A stretch of DNA of 64,000 nucleotides, taken from Devosia sp. FJ2-5-3 (GTDB lineage: Bacteria > Pseudomonadota > Alphaproteobacteria > Rhizobiales > Devosiaceae). Of this stretch, positions 16,784-25,622 are shown piece by piece. The stretch covers positions 62,001 through 126,000 of the forward strand of contig NZ_CP104007.1 of the NCBI RefSeq assembly GCF_029201545.1, in the 5' to 3' direction. Both the position numbers and the translations under genes were made by a program. Numbering within the stretch: position 1 is the first letter of the stretch; each line of letters begins with the position of its first letter. Under the pieces are notes generated by a model. The model was given only the letters and a program-made list of their open reading frames with translations, did not search any database and was not told the origin of the DNA.

Positions 16784-18508
16784 TCAGAGCTCGCGCTCAT
16801 CCGGCCGCGCGGCGGAAAAGGATGGGTCCAGGGCCGATAGCGGAATCTGGAAAGACCATTCGACGCCATTGGGATGATCGATGTGCTCCACAGTGGCGCC
16901 AAGCGCGCCCCCGACCATGGTGCGCAGCACGGTGGTGCCGAAGCCCTTGTGTTCGCTCGCCACCAGGGGGCGCGAGAGGGTTTCGCGCCAGGTCAGGTGG
17001 AGCGCGGAGCCCTGGCGCTTGAAGTTGAGAACCAGTTCCCCGTCATCGTCCGCCAGCGCCCCGAAGCGCATGGCATTGACCGCCATTTCGTGCAGCGCCA
17101 TGCCCATGATCTGGGCGCCCTGCGGGTTGATGCGGATATCGTCGCCCGAGATCGAAACGCGCGCGACATCGGGGGGACGGAAGGGCGCGAGCTGCAAATC
17201 GACCAATTCACTCAGCGAGACACCGGCCCGGCCATGGGCGAGCAGAAGATCGGTGGAGCGCGCGAGCCCCATGATCCGCCGCTCGAAAGCGGCGACATAA
17301 TCGGAAATATCTGTGGCGCCGCGGGCGGTCTGCTTGGCCATGGCGGAGATCACCGCCATCTGGTTCTTGGAGCGATGCGCCAGTTCGCGCATGAGGAAAT
17401 GCACATCCCGCTCGGCCGCCTGTCGCTGCCGGGAGGCCAGGCTCAGCGCGCCGGAGACTTCGTCGATCTCGGTGACCGGATAGAAGCGCTCATAAACGAC
17501 CTCGCCCCGCCCGAGGCGCTGGGCGTCGCGGCGCAGGCCGCTGACGGACTGGCCCAGCTTCTGGGCGATGACGACGGCGATGGCCGAGGCGGCAATGGCG
17601 ATGATCGCGCCCCAGGCGGCCAGCTGGACCAGGGATTCCCCAAGGGGCTGGCGAACCGTTGCAGCGGAGGCCCAGGCCACGATGCGCCAGCCGGTGAGGG
17701 CCGATCGCCATTCCGAGGTGACCACCGTCTCGCCGTTGAGCCGTTCTTCCACCCAGCTTTCCTGGTGCGTATTGGCATTGCGGCGCAGGGCGAGCACATC
17801 CCCTATGCCAAGACCGGTATCGGGCGTGGCCGAAATGACCCCATTGCTGCCATCGACCAGGGCGGCGTGCCAGCCCTGCGGCAGTTCGCGCGACTGCATG
17901 ACTGGCACGAGGTCGCGCGCATTCTGGGTCAGGGCAAGAAGGGAAACGCCGCCGGCATCCACCGGCAGCCAGACATTGAACACCCAGGTCTGGGCGATAG
18001 GGCCAAAAAACAGATCCGAGACGGTTGCCCGCCGCCGCTCGAGCGCACGATGGGCCGTGGCCTCATTTGCGGTTCGGGTCAGGGTCTCGCCATAGGGCAG
18101 GCGGGTGTTGAGCACCTGCTGCATCTCAGCGTCGACGGCGAGGAGATAGGACCCGCTGCCCGCCAGGGCGAGCAGGGCGCGTTCGTGGAAGCCTTCAAAA
18201 TCGCCCCGAAGCAGGGACTGATCCGAAGACAGAACCCGCAGGGTGGTGATCATGCCCGAAATTTCGCGCTCGACGGCCTGGCCCATGGCCTGGACGGTGG
18301 TAGCGGTCAACGCCTGCACCACCGATTCCTGGGCGTCATTGGTGCGCTTGATCAGAACCAGCGTCACCACGAGCGCCGGGATGATGATGACCAGAACGAG
18401 GGCAACGAGGTAGAGGGCGACGGGACGGGCGCGACGATTAATCCTGCGCGGACTATCAAGGCCGTCACGTTTTGCGAAACTATCGTCCTGCGTCCGGGTG
18501 TCAGTCAT
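16784..18508 (-). CDS. HWE-family sensor histidine kinase, membrane-bound
   Basis: About 574 residues. A hydrophobic segment near residues 29-52 (ALYLVALVLVIIIPALVVTL) starts a large extracytoplasmic sensor of about 230 residues, closed by a second segment (AAWGAIIAIAASAIAVVIA) and a HAMP-like linker. The kinase core begins with LMRELAHRSKNQMAVISAMA, whose His is the phosphoacceptor; LHEMAVNAMRFGAL is the N-box and HLTWRE supplies the Trp-x-Glu of the HWE group. HWE kinases are typical of alphaproteobacteria and often feed the general stress response. No response regulator or CHASE-type label is evident nearby. The start is uncertain: ATG 18508 is taken, ATG 18553 is the alternative, and neither has a strong ribosome-binding site. 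Confidence 0.85.
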   Translation of the reverse strand: MTDTRTQDDSFAKRDGLDSPRRINRRARPVALYLVALVLVIIIPALVVTLVLIKRTNDAQESVVQALTATTVQAMGQAVEREISGMITTLRVLSSDQSLLRGDFEGFHERALLALAGSGSYLLAVDAEMQQVLNTRLPYGETLTRTANEATAHRALERRRATVSDLFFGPIAQTWVFNVWLPVDAGGVSLLALTQNARDLVPVMQSRELPQGWHAALVDGSNGVISATPDTGLGIGDVLALRRNANTHQESWVEERLNGETVVTSEWRSALTGWRIVAWASAATVRQPLGESLVQLAAWGAIIAIAASAIAVVIAQKLGQSVSGLRRDAQRLGRGEVVYERFYPVTEIDEVSGALSLASRQRQAAERDVHFLMRELAHRSKNQMAVISAMAKQTARGATDISDYVAAFERRIMGLARSTDLLLAHGRAGVSLSELVDLQLAPFRPPDVARVSISGDDIRINPQGAQIMGMALHEMAVNAMRFGALADDDGELVLNFKRQGSALHLTWRETLSRPLVASEHKGFGTTVLRTMVGGALGATVEHIDHPNGVEWSFQIPLSALDPSFSAARPDEREL

Positions 18509-18737
18509 CTGCACGGGATATCCACGAAAATGGTCAAGACGGCTCGTCGCCATGGTTCGGTTACGAGCATGGTTTATCCTTATGCATCTTCACCTGACGC
18601 CAATATGAGAGAGCCAGCCGCGCCCCTTGTCGGCGACACATGTTCTACGCAAGGGCCCGCAGAACAGATACAACACGCAAGCACGCTTGCGGTTGCAAGG
18701 CATGGAAACCCTGCCGCGGCTCTGGTAAACACCCCCC

Positions 18738-20132
18738 ATGACCGACACGCAGTTTGCCCCCAAAAAGCTGTTCATCAAGACCTATGGTTGCCAGATGAAC
18801 GTCTATGACAGTGATCGCATGGCCGATGCACTGGCCCCCCACGGCTATAGCCCTACCCAGGACATGGCCGAGGCCGATCTCATTTTGTTAAATACCTGCC
18901 ATATTCGGGAAAAAGCCAGCGAAAAGGTCTTTTCCGAGCTCGGGCGGCTCAAGGAAATCCAGACCGACAGGCGCGCCACGGGCGGCGATCTGATGATCGG
19001 CGTAGCTGGGTGCGTCGCCCAGGCGGAGGGCGAGGAAATCGCTCGCCGGGCGCCCATGGTAGATATGGTGTTCGGCCCGCAGGCCTATCACCGCCTGCCC
19101 GAAATGCTGGCCAAGGCCGAAAGCCAGCGGCACATGCACCCCAGCCTCAAGCGGGCCGTCGTCGATACGGATTTCCCCGAGGAAGACAAGTTCGCCCACC
19201 TGCCGGCCGCTCGCAAAGAAGTGACCATCAGCCGGGGGCTGACGGCTTTCCTCACCGTGCAGGAAGGGTGCGACAAGTTCTGCTCGTTCTGCGTGGTGCC
19301 CTATACGCGCGGCGCCGAAGTCAGCCGGCCAGTGGCACAGGTCCTGGAAGAAGCACGCCGCCTCGCCGATGCCGGGGTCAAGGAAATCACGCTGCTCGGC
19401 CAGAACGTCAATGCCTATCATGGCGAAGATGCCGGGCGGGCCGTGGGCCTTGGTGAGCTGGCCTATCGCCTCGCCGAAATTCCCGGGCTTGAACGGCTGC
19501 GCTACACGACCAGCCATCCCCGCGATATGGACGACGCGCTGATCGCGGCGCATCGCGACCTCGATTTCCTGATGCCCTATCTCCACCTGCCGGTGCAGTC
19601 GGGGTCGGACGCCATTTTGAAGGCGATGAACCGCAAGCATACCGCCGCCGAATATCTGGCGCTGATCGACAGGATCAAGACAGCGCGGCCCGACATGGCG
19701 CTTTCGGGCGATTTCATCGTCGGTTTTCCGGGCGAAACCGACCAGGATTTCGAGGACACACTCTCGATCATCCGCGCGGTTGGCTATGCCTCGGCCTATT
19801 CGTTCAAATATTCGACGCGACCGGGCACGCCGGGCGCTTCGCTGGGCAACCAGGTCGCCGAAGAGGTGAAGGCGGAGCGCCTGGCGCGGCTGCAAGCGCT
19901 GGTGACGAGCCAGACCAATGATTTCCACGCCTCGATGGTGGGCCGGACCCTGCCGGTGCTGATCGAACGGGTGGGACGCATGCCGGGGCAGGTGGGCGGA
20001 CGCTCGCCCTATCTCCAGGCCGTGCATCTCGAGGGGAGCACCGATCTCATCGGCGCCATTCATCAGGTGGAAATCACCGGGGTGATGACCAATTCCCTCA
20101 CCGGGCGGCTCGCCCAGGCTGTCGCGGCCTAG
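18738..20132 (+). CDS. miaB: tRNA-2-methylthio-N6-isopentenyladenosine synthase MiaB
   Basis: A 464-residue radical-SAM methylthiotransferase that thiomethylates i6A37 of tRNAs. The N-terminal cluster ligands are Cys18 (TYGCQMN), Cys54 (NTCHIR) and Cys92 (GCVAQ); the radical-SAM motif is CDKFCSFC (Cys178, 182, 185); a TRAM domain occupies about 395-460. All motifs and the length fit MiaB rather than RimO or MtaB. In rhizobia miaB usually sits after plsC in the tsaB-rimI-fur block; here it is 18 kb away, next to a DNA glycosylase gene that starts 11 bases downstream. Confidence 0.96.
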   Translation: MTDTQFAPKKLFIKTYGCQMNVYDSDRMADALAPHGYSPTQDMAEADLILLNTCHIREKASEKVFSELGRLKEIQTDRRATGGDLMIGVAGCVAQAEGEEIARRAPMVDMVFGPQAYHRLPEMLAKAESQRHMHPSLKRAVVDTDFPEEDKFAHLPAARKEVTISRGLTAFLTVQEGCDKFCSFCVVPYTRGAEVSRPVAQVLEEARRLADAGVKEITLLGQNVNAYHGEDAGRAVGLGELAYRLAEIPGLERLRYTTSHPRDMDDALIAAHRDLDFLMPYLHLPVQSGSDAILKAMNRKHTAAEYLALIDRIKTARPDMALSGDFIVGFPGETDQDFEDTLSIIRAVGYASAYSFKYSTRPGTPGASLGNQVAEEVKAERLARLQALVTSQTNDFHASMVGRTLPVLIERVGRMPGQVGGRSPYLQAVHLEGSTDLIGAIHQVEITGVMTNSLTGRLAQAVAA

Positions 20133-20143
20133 GCGGGCAAAGA

Positions 20144-21295
20144 ATGGCGCGGGGTCCGGTCGAGATTGGTGGAGCGCAGGCCCGCGCCATCTGGATGCGG
20201 GCCCAGCGCCTTGACGAGGCAAGTCCATTCGGCAGCGGCCCGCAGGCTGCTGCCGACGCCATTTCCCATCTGGGCTATGTGCAGATTGACACGATCAATG
20301 TGATCGAGCGCTGCCATCATCATATCCTTTATTCGCGCATTCCCGACTATGACCGGGGCGATCTGGCCCATCTGCAGTCGGGCGAAAAATCGATCTTCGA
20401 ATATTGGACCCATGCGCTGAGCTATGTGCCGGCGGCTGACTTTCCGTTTTTCGTGCCGCTGATGCAGCATTATCGGGCCAATCCGAGCCGCTGGTTCGGG
20501 TCGGTGACCACGGATGAGGTCCGCGCCATGGTACGCCGGCTCAAGACCGAGGGCCCTCTCTCGATCCGCGATATCGACGACGATGAACTGGTGGACAAGA
20601 ACCATTCCTGGGCCAGCCGCAAGCCGTCCAAGCGGGTCTTGCAGCTGATGTTCTTCCAGGGGCTGGTCGCCATTTCCCGACGCGAGGGCATGCTCAAGAC
20701 CTATGATCTGGTCGAGCGCCATTTCGGCTGGGCCAGAAGCCCGCGGCCAGCCACGGAGCGACAGGGGATTGCCTATCTTCTCGACCGGGCGCTGCGCAGC
20801 CAGGGGATCGTCAGCCTCGATTCCATCTGCCATCTCAATGCGCCGGCCAAGAAGGCGGTGCTGGACCTTATCGAGGCGCGGGTGAAGCGGCGGCAATTGG
20901 TGGAAGTTCTGGTCGAGGGCGCGGGCAAAATTCGGCATTGGGCGACGCCAGAGGGGCTGGAGCAGATTGCCCAGCCACCGACGGGGCGCGTGCATATTCT
21001 GTCGCCCTTCGATCCGCTGATCATCCAGCGCAAGCGACTCAGCCTGTTTTTCGGCTATGAGCATCTGTTCGAGGCTTATGTGCCGGCCGCAAAACGAAAA
21101 TTCGGCTATTTTGCCCTGCCGGTGCTGGTCGACGACCGCGTGGTTGCCGCCATCGATCTCAAGACCGACCGCCGCGCGGGCAAACTGCTGGTGCAGAACT
21201 GGACCTGGCTCGAACAGATCGGTGCCGAGGAGCAGGCGCGGATCACGGCCGAACTCGGCCGCTTCGAGCGCTTTCAGCTCGCCACCACCGCCTAG
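20144..21295 (+). CDS. YcaQ/AlkX-type winged-helix DNA glycosylase
   Basis: A 383-residue protein of the winged-helix HTH_42 (YcaQ) family. E. coli YcaQ/AlkX unhooks interstrand cross-links and removes bulky N7-alkylguanines; the related AlkZ of Streptomyces protects against azinomycin. The catalytic region shows VQIDTINVIER with Q47 and D49, i.e. the QxD form seen in the YcaQ branch rather than QxQ of AlkZ. Further family features are HHHILYSRI, EYWTHALSYVP and a C-terminal LSPFDPLIIQRKR...FGYEHLFEAYVP. The gene is 11 bases after miaB and probably cotranscribed. The tail end is convergent with rutR, 3 bases apart. Confidence 0.85.
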   Translation: MARGPVEIGGAQARAIWMRAQRLDEASPFGSGPQAAADAISHLGYVQIDTINVIERCHHHILYSRIPDYDRGDLAHLQSGEKSIFEYWTHALSYVPAADFPFFVPLMQHYRANPSRWFGSVTTDEVRAMVRRLKTEGPLSIRDIDDDELVDKNHSWASRKPSKRVLQLMFFQGLVAISRREGMLKTYDLVERHFGWARSPRPATERQGIAYLLDRALRSQGIVSLDSICHLNAPAKKAVLDLIEARVKRRQLVEVLVEGAGKIRHWATPEGLEQIAQPPTGRVHILSPFDPLIIQRKRLSLFFGYEHLFEAYVPAAKRKFGYFALPVLVDDRVVAAIDLKTDRRAGKLLVQNWTWLEQIGAEEQARITAELGRFERFQLATTA

Positions 21296-21298
21296 CCG

Positions 21299-22021
21299 TC
21301 AGGGTCTTGGGCGCGGCGTCAGGCCGAAAAGGAACAGATGTTCGAGATAGCGGGCGGCGTCCTCGAAACGCCCTTCGCCGCCGCGGCCCTTGCCAAGAAC
21401 CGCCCGCACCTGGACGTCGAAATCGGCATAATGCTGGGTGGTGGCCCAGATCGAAAAGATCAGGTGATAGGGGTCGGCGCGGGCGAGCTTGCCCTCGTCC
21501 ATCCAGCCGAGCAGGATTTTTGCCTTTTCATCGACTAGGTTTTTGAGGTCCACCTCGATCATGTCGATGATGTGGGGGGCGCCGCGCAGCATTTCATTGG
21601 CAAAGAGCCGGCTTTCGCGCGGAAAATCGCGCGCCATTTCGAGCTTGCGGCGGATGTAGGAACGGATTTCCGAAAAGGGGTCGCCATCGGCGCGCATCTC
21701 TTCGAGCGGGGCCAGCCAGGTGACGAGAAGCTCGCTCATCAGGCGGCGGTGGATCTCCTCCTTCTTGGGAAAATAATAGAGCAAATTGGGTTTGCTCATC
21801 CCCGCCATCTCGGCGATCTGGTCGATGGTGGCGCCGCGAAAGCCATGCATTGAAAACACATCCAGCGCCGCCTCCAGGATGGCGTCCTGCTTTTCGCGCT
21901 GGATGCGCGTAATTGGCCGCGCCTTTGCCGGCGACTGGGTGGCCGCCTTGGCGTCGGCTTTGTGCGCCCGCCTGGCGGGAGCGTGAGGAGGCTCGACCGA
22001 TTTCAGCTTTCTGGGTGCCAT
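21299..22021 (-). CDS. rutR: TetR-family pyrimidine-utilisation regulator RutR
   Basis: A 240-residue TetR protein. An unconserved basic, Ala/Pro-rich stretch (1-38) precedes the HTH (TRIQREKQDAILEAALDVFS, then ATIDQIAEMAGMSKPNLLYYFPKKEEI at about 64-90). The C-terminal ligand domain contains HLIFSIWATTQHYADFDVQV, close to the YcdC/RutR C-terminal domain, which senses uracil/thymine. The call is strongly supported by context: the divergent genes encode the reductive pyrimidine pathway and a RutR-type operator lies 36 bases upstream of this start. The ATG at 22021 is chosen; an ATG at 22093 would include the operator in the coding region. Confidence 0.85.
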   Translation of the reverse strand: MAPRKLKSVEPPHAPARRAHKADAKAATQSPAKARPITRIQREKQDAILEAALDVFSMHGFRGATIDQIAEMAGMSKPNLLYYFPKKEEIHRRLMSELLVTWLAPLEEMRADGDPFSEIRSYIRRKLEMARDFPRESRLFANEMLRGAPHIIDMIEVDLKNLVDEKAKILLGWMDEGKLARADPYHLIFSIWATTQHYADFDVQVRAVLGKGRGGEGRFEDAARYLEHLFLFGLTPRPRP

Positions 22022-22056
22022 TTTCGTCTTGCGGGAAAGAACAGGAGTGCTAACAT

Positions 22057-22072
22057 TTTTCCAACTGGTCAA
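22057..22072. promoter_or_regulatory. RutR-type operator
   Basis: TTTTCCAACTGGTCAA matches the known RutR consensus TTGACCANNTGGTCAA at 12 of the 14 defined positions; both mismatches are in the left half. It lies between the divergent rutR and transaminase genes, 36 and 83 bases from their starts, a position suited to controlling both. Confidence 0.75.
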
Positions 22073-22154
22073 AAATCTGGGCTTCGACTTCAACTGTCAA
22101 GCGCCCGCGAATAATGATCGGATAAAAGGGCAGTCAAATAGGGAGCGAACTGTC

Positions 22155-23483
22155 GTGTCCACCAATAATGCCGTCGTGCCGAACGATCTCAGCGCGTTCT
22201 GGATGCCGTTTACGGCCAACCGGCAGTTCAAGAAATCGCCGCGCATGTTCGTGGCGGCCAAGGACATGCACTACACCACCAGCGATGGCCGCCAGGTGCT
22301 CGACGGCACGGCGGGCCTCTGGTGCGTCAATGCCGGCCATGCGCGCCCAAAAATCGTCGAGGCCATCGCCAAGCAGGCCGCAGAACTCGATTATGCGCCC
22401 GCTTTCCAGATGGGCCACCCCAAGGCGTTCGAACTGGCCAATCGGCTGGTGGACCTGACGCCCGATGGGCTCGACCATGTGCTGTTCACCAATTCGGGTT
22501 CGGAATCGGTCGAGACGGCGCTCAAGGTGGCGCTGGCCTATCAGAAGGTGATCGGGCAGGGCGCGCGCAGCCGGCTGATCGGGCGCGAACGCGGCTATCA
22601 CGGGGTCAATTTCGGCGGCATTTCGGTGGGCGGCATTGTCACCAACCGCAAAATGTTCGGCACGCTGCTTACCGGCGTCGACCATCTGCCGCATACGCAT
22701 AACCTCGCCAAGAACGCGTTTTCGCGCGGCGTGCCCGAGAATGGTGTTGATCTCGCCGACGAGTTGGAGCGTATCGTAACGCTGCATGACGCCTCGACCA
22801 TTGCCGCGGTGATCGTCGAGCCGGTGGCAGGATCGACCGGCGTGCTCATTCCGCCCCCGGGCTATCTGCAGCGCCTGCGCGACATCACTAAAAAGCACGG
22901 CATCCTGCTGATCTTTGACGAGGTGATCACGGGCTATGGGCGTCTCGGAACGCCATTTGGCGCCGATTATTTTGGCGTGACCCCGGACATTCTGGTGACG
23001 GCCAAGGGGCTGACCAATGGTGTCATTCCCATGGGCGCGGTGATGGTTTCGAAAGAGATTCACGACGCCTTCATGCAGGGGCCGGAGCACCTCATCGAGT
23101 TCTTCCACGGCTACACCTATTCGGGCAATCCTATCGCCTCGGCGGCGGGTCTCGCCACGCTCGAGACCTATAAGGACGAGGGGCTGCTCACGCGCGGCGC
23201 CGACCTTGCAAAAGTCTGGGAAGACGGGCTGCACAGCCTCAAGGGGCTGCCGCATGTCATCGATATCCGCAATATCGGGCTGGTCGGCGCCATTGAGCTG
23301 CAACCCATTGATGGCCAGCCGACCAAGCGCGCCTTCGCGGCCTTCCTCAAGGCCTATGAAGAGGGCGTTCTCATCCGGACTACGGGCGATATCATTGCCC
23401 TTTCGCCGCCCCTGATCGTGTCGGAAAGCCAGATCGACCAGATCATTTCGACGCTCGCGGGCATCCTCAAGACGCTTGAATAG
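22155..23483 (+). CDS. Omega-amino acid (beta-alanine / 3-aminoisobutyrate):pyruvate transaminase
   Basis: A 442-residue class III PLP aminotransferase. Lys284 in TAKGLTNG is the Schiff-base lysine, IFDEVITGYGR (Asp255) binds the pyridine nitrogen, and TNSGSESVETALKVA holds the phosphate-binding region. The substrate is inferred from context: together with mmsA, beta-ureidopropionase and dihydropyrimidinase, it would convert beta-alanine and 3-aminoisobutyrate from uracil and thymine to (methyl)malonate semialdehyde. The start is GTG 22155, with GGGAG at 22141-22145; the frame upstream runs through the RutR operator and is not coding. An AT-rich hairpin separates it from mmsA. Confidence 0.88.
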   Translation: MSTNNAVVPNDLSAFWMPFTANRQFKKSPRMFVAAKDMHYTTSDGRQVLDGTAGLWCVNAGHARPKIVEAIAKQAAELDYAPAFQMGHPKAFELANRLVDLTPDGLDHVLFTNSGSESVETALKVALAYQKVIGQGARSRLIGRERGYHGVNFGGISVGGIVTNRKMFGTLLTGVDHLPHTHNLAKNAFSRGVPENGVDLADELERIVTLHDASTIAAVIVEPVAGSTGVLIPPPGYLQRLRDITKKHGILLIFDEVITGYGRLGTPFGADYFGVTPDILVTAKGLTNGVIPMGAVMVSKEIHDAFMQGPEHLIEFFHGYTYSGNPIASAAGLATLETYKDEGLLTRGADLAKVWEDGLHSLKGLPHVIDIRNIGLVGAIELQPIDGQPTKRAFAAFLKAYEEGVLIRTTGDIIALSPPLIVSESQIDQIISTLAGILKTLE

Positions 23484-23495
23484 AATGGAATGAAC

Positions 23496-23523
23496 ATTCT
23501 ATATGCTACATTATAGAATTTTT
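23496..23523. promoter_or_regulatory. AT-rich inverted repeat between transaminase and mmsA
   Basis: ATTCTATA (23496-23503) and TATAGAAT (23512-23519) are perfect inverted copies 8 bases apart, followed by TTTT. In RNA this is a weak AU stem with a U run (attenuator or partial terminator); in DNA it could be an operator. It starts 13 bases after the transaminase stop and lies 27 bases before mmsA. Confidence 0.55.
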
Positions 23524-23549
23524 ATTCCCGCACTGGAGGGGATGTCCTG

Positions 23550-25046
23550 ATGCAGATCATTGAGAATGCCGTCGGTGGCAAGCGCTACGTGTCTAGCTCG
23601 ACGCGCCGCGTGCCGGTCTTTAACCCCGCAACGGGCGAACAGCGCGCAGAACTGCCCCTGTCGACCATGGAGGAGCTCAACGAAGCCGTTGCCTCGGCGG
23701 TCAAGGCGCAGGTCGCCTGGGGCAATACCCCGCCGATGAAGCGCGCCCGCGTCATGTTCAAGTTCAAGGCGCTGCTGGATCAATATGCCGATGATCTCGC
23801 CCGCGAGATTTCAAAGGAACATGGCAAGGTGCATGACGATGCCCTGGGCGAGGTTGCCCGCGGCATCGACTGCGTGGATTTTGCCTGTGGTATTCCGCAC
23901 CTCTTGAAGGGCGAATATTCGCGCAATGTGGGCCCGGCGATCGACACCTATTCGGATCGCCAGCCACTGGGCGTGGTGGCCGGGGTGACCCCGTTCAACT
24001 TCCCGGCCATGGTGCCAATGTGGATGTATCCGGCGGCCATCGCCTGCGGCAATGCCTTCATTTTGAAGCCTTCCGAGCGCGACCCGTCTGCGCCGATGCT
24101 GGCCTGGAACCTCTTCATGGAAGCCGGGTTGCCGGAAGGCATTTTGCAGGTGATCCATGGCGACAAGGAAATGGTCGACGGGATTTTGGACCATCCCGAC
24201 ATCAAGGCGGTGAGCTTTGTCGGCTCGACGCCGATCGCTGAATATGTCTACCAGCGCGGCACCAAGGCTGGAAAACGCGTGCAGGCGCTGGGCGGCGCCA
24301 AGAACCACATGATCATCATGCCGGATGCCGATCTCGACCAGGCGGCCGATGCGCTGATGGGGGCGGGCTATGGCTCGGCCGGTGAACGCTGCATGGCCAT
24401 TTCCGTGGCCGTGCCGGTGGGCAAGGGAACCGCCGATGCGCTGATCGAAAAGCTCAAGCCGCGCGTGGAAAGCCTCAAAATCGGGCCGGCCACCGACAAG
24501 GACGCCGAAATGGGTCCGGTGGTCACAAAGATGCACCGCGACAAGATTCTCGGGTATATCGACGCGGGCGAGAAGGACGGCGCCAAGCTCGTCGTCGACG
24601 GCCGCGGGTTCAAGCTGCAGGGCTATGAGAACGGCTATTATGTCGGCGGCACGCTGTTCGACAATGTCGAGCCACATATGTCGATCTACAAGGACGAGAT
24701 CTTTGGGCCTGTGCTGTCCGTGGTGCGCCGCGACAGTTTCCAGGATGCGGTCGATCTGATCCACGGGCATGAATATGCCAATGGGACGGCGATCTTTACT
24801 CGCGATGGCGATGCGGCGCGTGAGTTCGCTGATAAAATTGAAGTGGGCATGGTGGGCATCAACGTGCCGATCCCGGTGCCAGTGGCCTATCACTCCTTCG
24901 GCGGCTGGAAGCGCTCGCTGTTTGGCGATCACTCCATCTATGGGCCCGAAGGCATCCACTTCTATACAAGGCTCAAGACCGTCACCACCCGCTGGCCCGC
25001 AGGGATCAAGGGTGGCGCGGAGTTTTCGTTCCCGAGCGTGAAGTAG
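23550..25046 (+). CDS. mmsA: CoA-acylating (methyl)malonate-semialdehyde dehydrogenase
   Basis: A 498-residue aldehyde dehydrogenase that oxidises methylmalonate or malonate semialdehyde to propionyl- or acetyl-CoA with NAD and CoA. The active-site Cys281 is in GERCMAIS; the family-typical GVTPFNFPAMVPMWM and GGAKNH precede it. The usual general-base Glu of other ALDHs is replaced by Asn in GGAKNH, which is characteristic of MmsA and its acyl-CoA-forming mechanism. It uses the semialdehydes made by the preceding transaminase. A ribosome-binding GGAGGGG lies upstream. The gene is followed by a repeat/DUF559 module that separates it from the two hydrolase genes. Confidence 0.95.
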   Translation: MQIIENAVGGKRYVSSSTRRVPVFNPATGEQRAELPLSTMEELNEAVASAVKAQVAWGNTPPMKRARVMFKFKALLDQYADDLAREISKEHGKVHDDALGEVARGIDCVDFACGIPHLLKGEYSRNVGPAIDTYSDRQPLGVVAGVTPFNFPAMVPMWMYPAAIACGNAFILKPSERDPSAPMLAWNLFMEAGLPEGILQVIHGDKEMVDGILDHPDIKAVSFVGSTPIAEYVYQRGTKAGKRVQALGGAKNHMIIMPDADLDQAADALMGAGYGSAGERCMAISVAVPVGKGTADALIEKLKPRVESLKIGPATDKDAEMGPVVTKMHRDKILGYIDAGEKDGAKLVVDGRGFKLQGYENGYYVGGTLFDNVEPHMSIYKDEIFGPVLSVVRRDSFQDAVDLIHGHEYANGTAIFTRDGDAAREFADKIEVGMVGINVPIPVPVAYHSFGGWKRSLFGDHSIYGPEGIHFYTRLKTVTTRWPAGIKGGAEFSFPSVK

Positions 25047-25052
25047 GGTCAG

Positions 25053-25616
25053 ATGCAACTTGCTCTCACCAGCATCGCTCCCCTCACCCCAGCCCTCTCC
25101 CCGGAGGGGCGAGCGGGCGATGGGGGCACTGCTGGTGAAAGAGCCGATGCCGTTCTGTCGGCTCTTGCGTCCCCTCGCCCCTCTGGGGAGAGGGACAGGG
25201 CGAGGGGAACGAAGGCGCAGCCTGCACAGGTCAAGATAGCGCGAACGCTGCGCCAGAAGATGACCGACGCAGAGGGCCGACTATGGCACCATCTCAGGGA
25301 TCGCCGCCTTCTGGGCTTCAAGTTTGTTCGCCAATACCCAATTGCGCCATATTACGCCGACTTTGCCTGCCGTGAGGCGATGCTGGTCATTGAAGCCGAC
25401 GGCGGGCAGCATGGCGGCGCCTATGATGTGCAACGCGATGCTGCCATCAAAGCGGCCGGTTACACGGTCCTGCGTTTCTGGAATAACGACATTCTCAGCA
25501 ACACCGATGGTGTGCTTGAATTGATCCACAAAACCCTCGCCTTCTGCGTCCCCTCGCCCCTCCGGGGAGAGGGACAGGGTGAGGGGTCTATCCTATCGAC
25601 CCGAACTCACGAGTAA
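25053..25616 (+). CDS. DUF559 (VSR-like fold) putative endonuclease embedded in repeats
   Basis: The open frame encodes 187 residues, but only about 56-165 form the domain: ARTLRQKMTDAEGRLWHHLR, then ADFACREAMLVIEADGGQH (the D...ExD and GGQH pattern of DUF559, a PD-(D/E)XK-like fold), and VLRFWNNDILSN. Residues 1-50 and 166-182 are translations of the palindromic repeats (LTPALSPEGR; PSPLRGEGQGEG), so the true start is probably further in. Its substrate is unknown in the family. It interrupts an operon of pyrimidine catabolism to which it has no evident functional link; see the surrounding mobile element. Confidence 0.75.
   Translation: MQLALTSIAPLTPALSPEGRAGDGGTAGERADAVLSALASPRPSGERDRARGTKAQPAQVKIARTLRQKMTDAEGRLWHHLRDRRLLGFKFVRQYPIAPYYADFACREAMLVIEADGGQHGGAYDVQRDAAIKAAGYTVLRFWNNDILSNTDGVLELIHKTLAFCVPSPLRGEGQGEGSILSTRTHE
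25080..25586. mobile_element. Repeat-bounded DUF559 module (putative non-classical mobile element)
   Basis: Left end: CCCCTCACCCCAGCCC (25080 on). Right end: GACAGGGTGAGGGG (to 25586). The two 23-base ends match as inverted repeats at about 20 positions. Inside, the 37-base right-end hairpin occurs twice as a direct repeat (25171-25207 and 25550-25586, 35 of 37 identical) with the DUF559 core between. The first 128 bases (25080-25207) alone look like a MITE of the same build. No transposase is present. Mobility is inference. Confidence 0.6.
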
Positions 25617-25622
25617 GTACCA

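Noticed and set aside
25053..25205. Residues 1-50 of the DUF559 frame as a real N-terminal domain
   Set aside because: The stretch is a translation of the palindromic repeat (Pro, Gly, Glu, Arg-rich) and is not expected to be a folded domain; the protein probably starts later.
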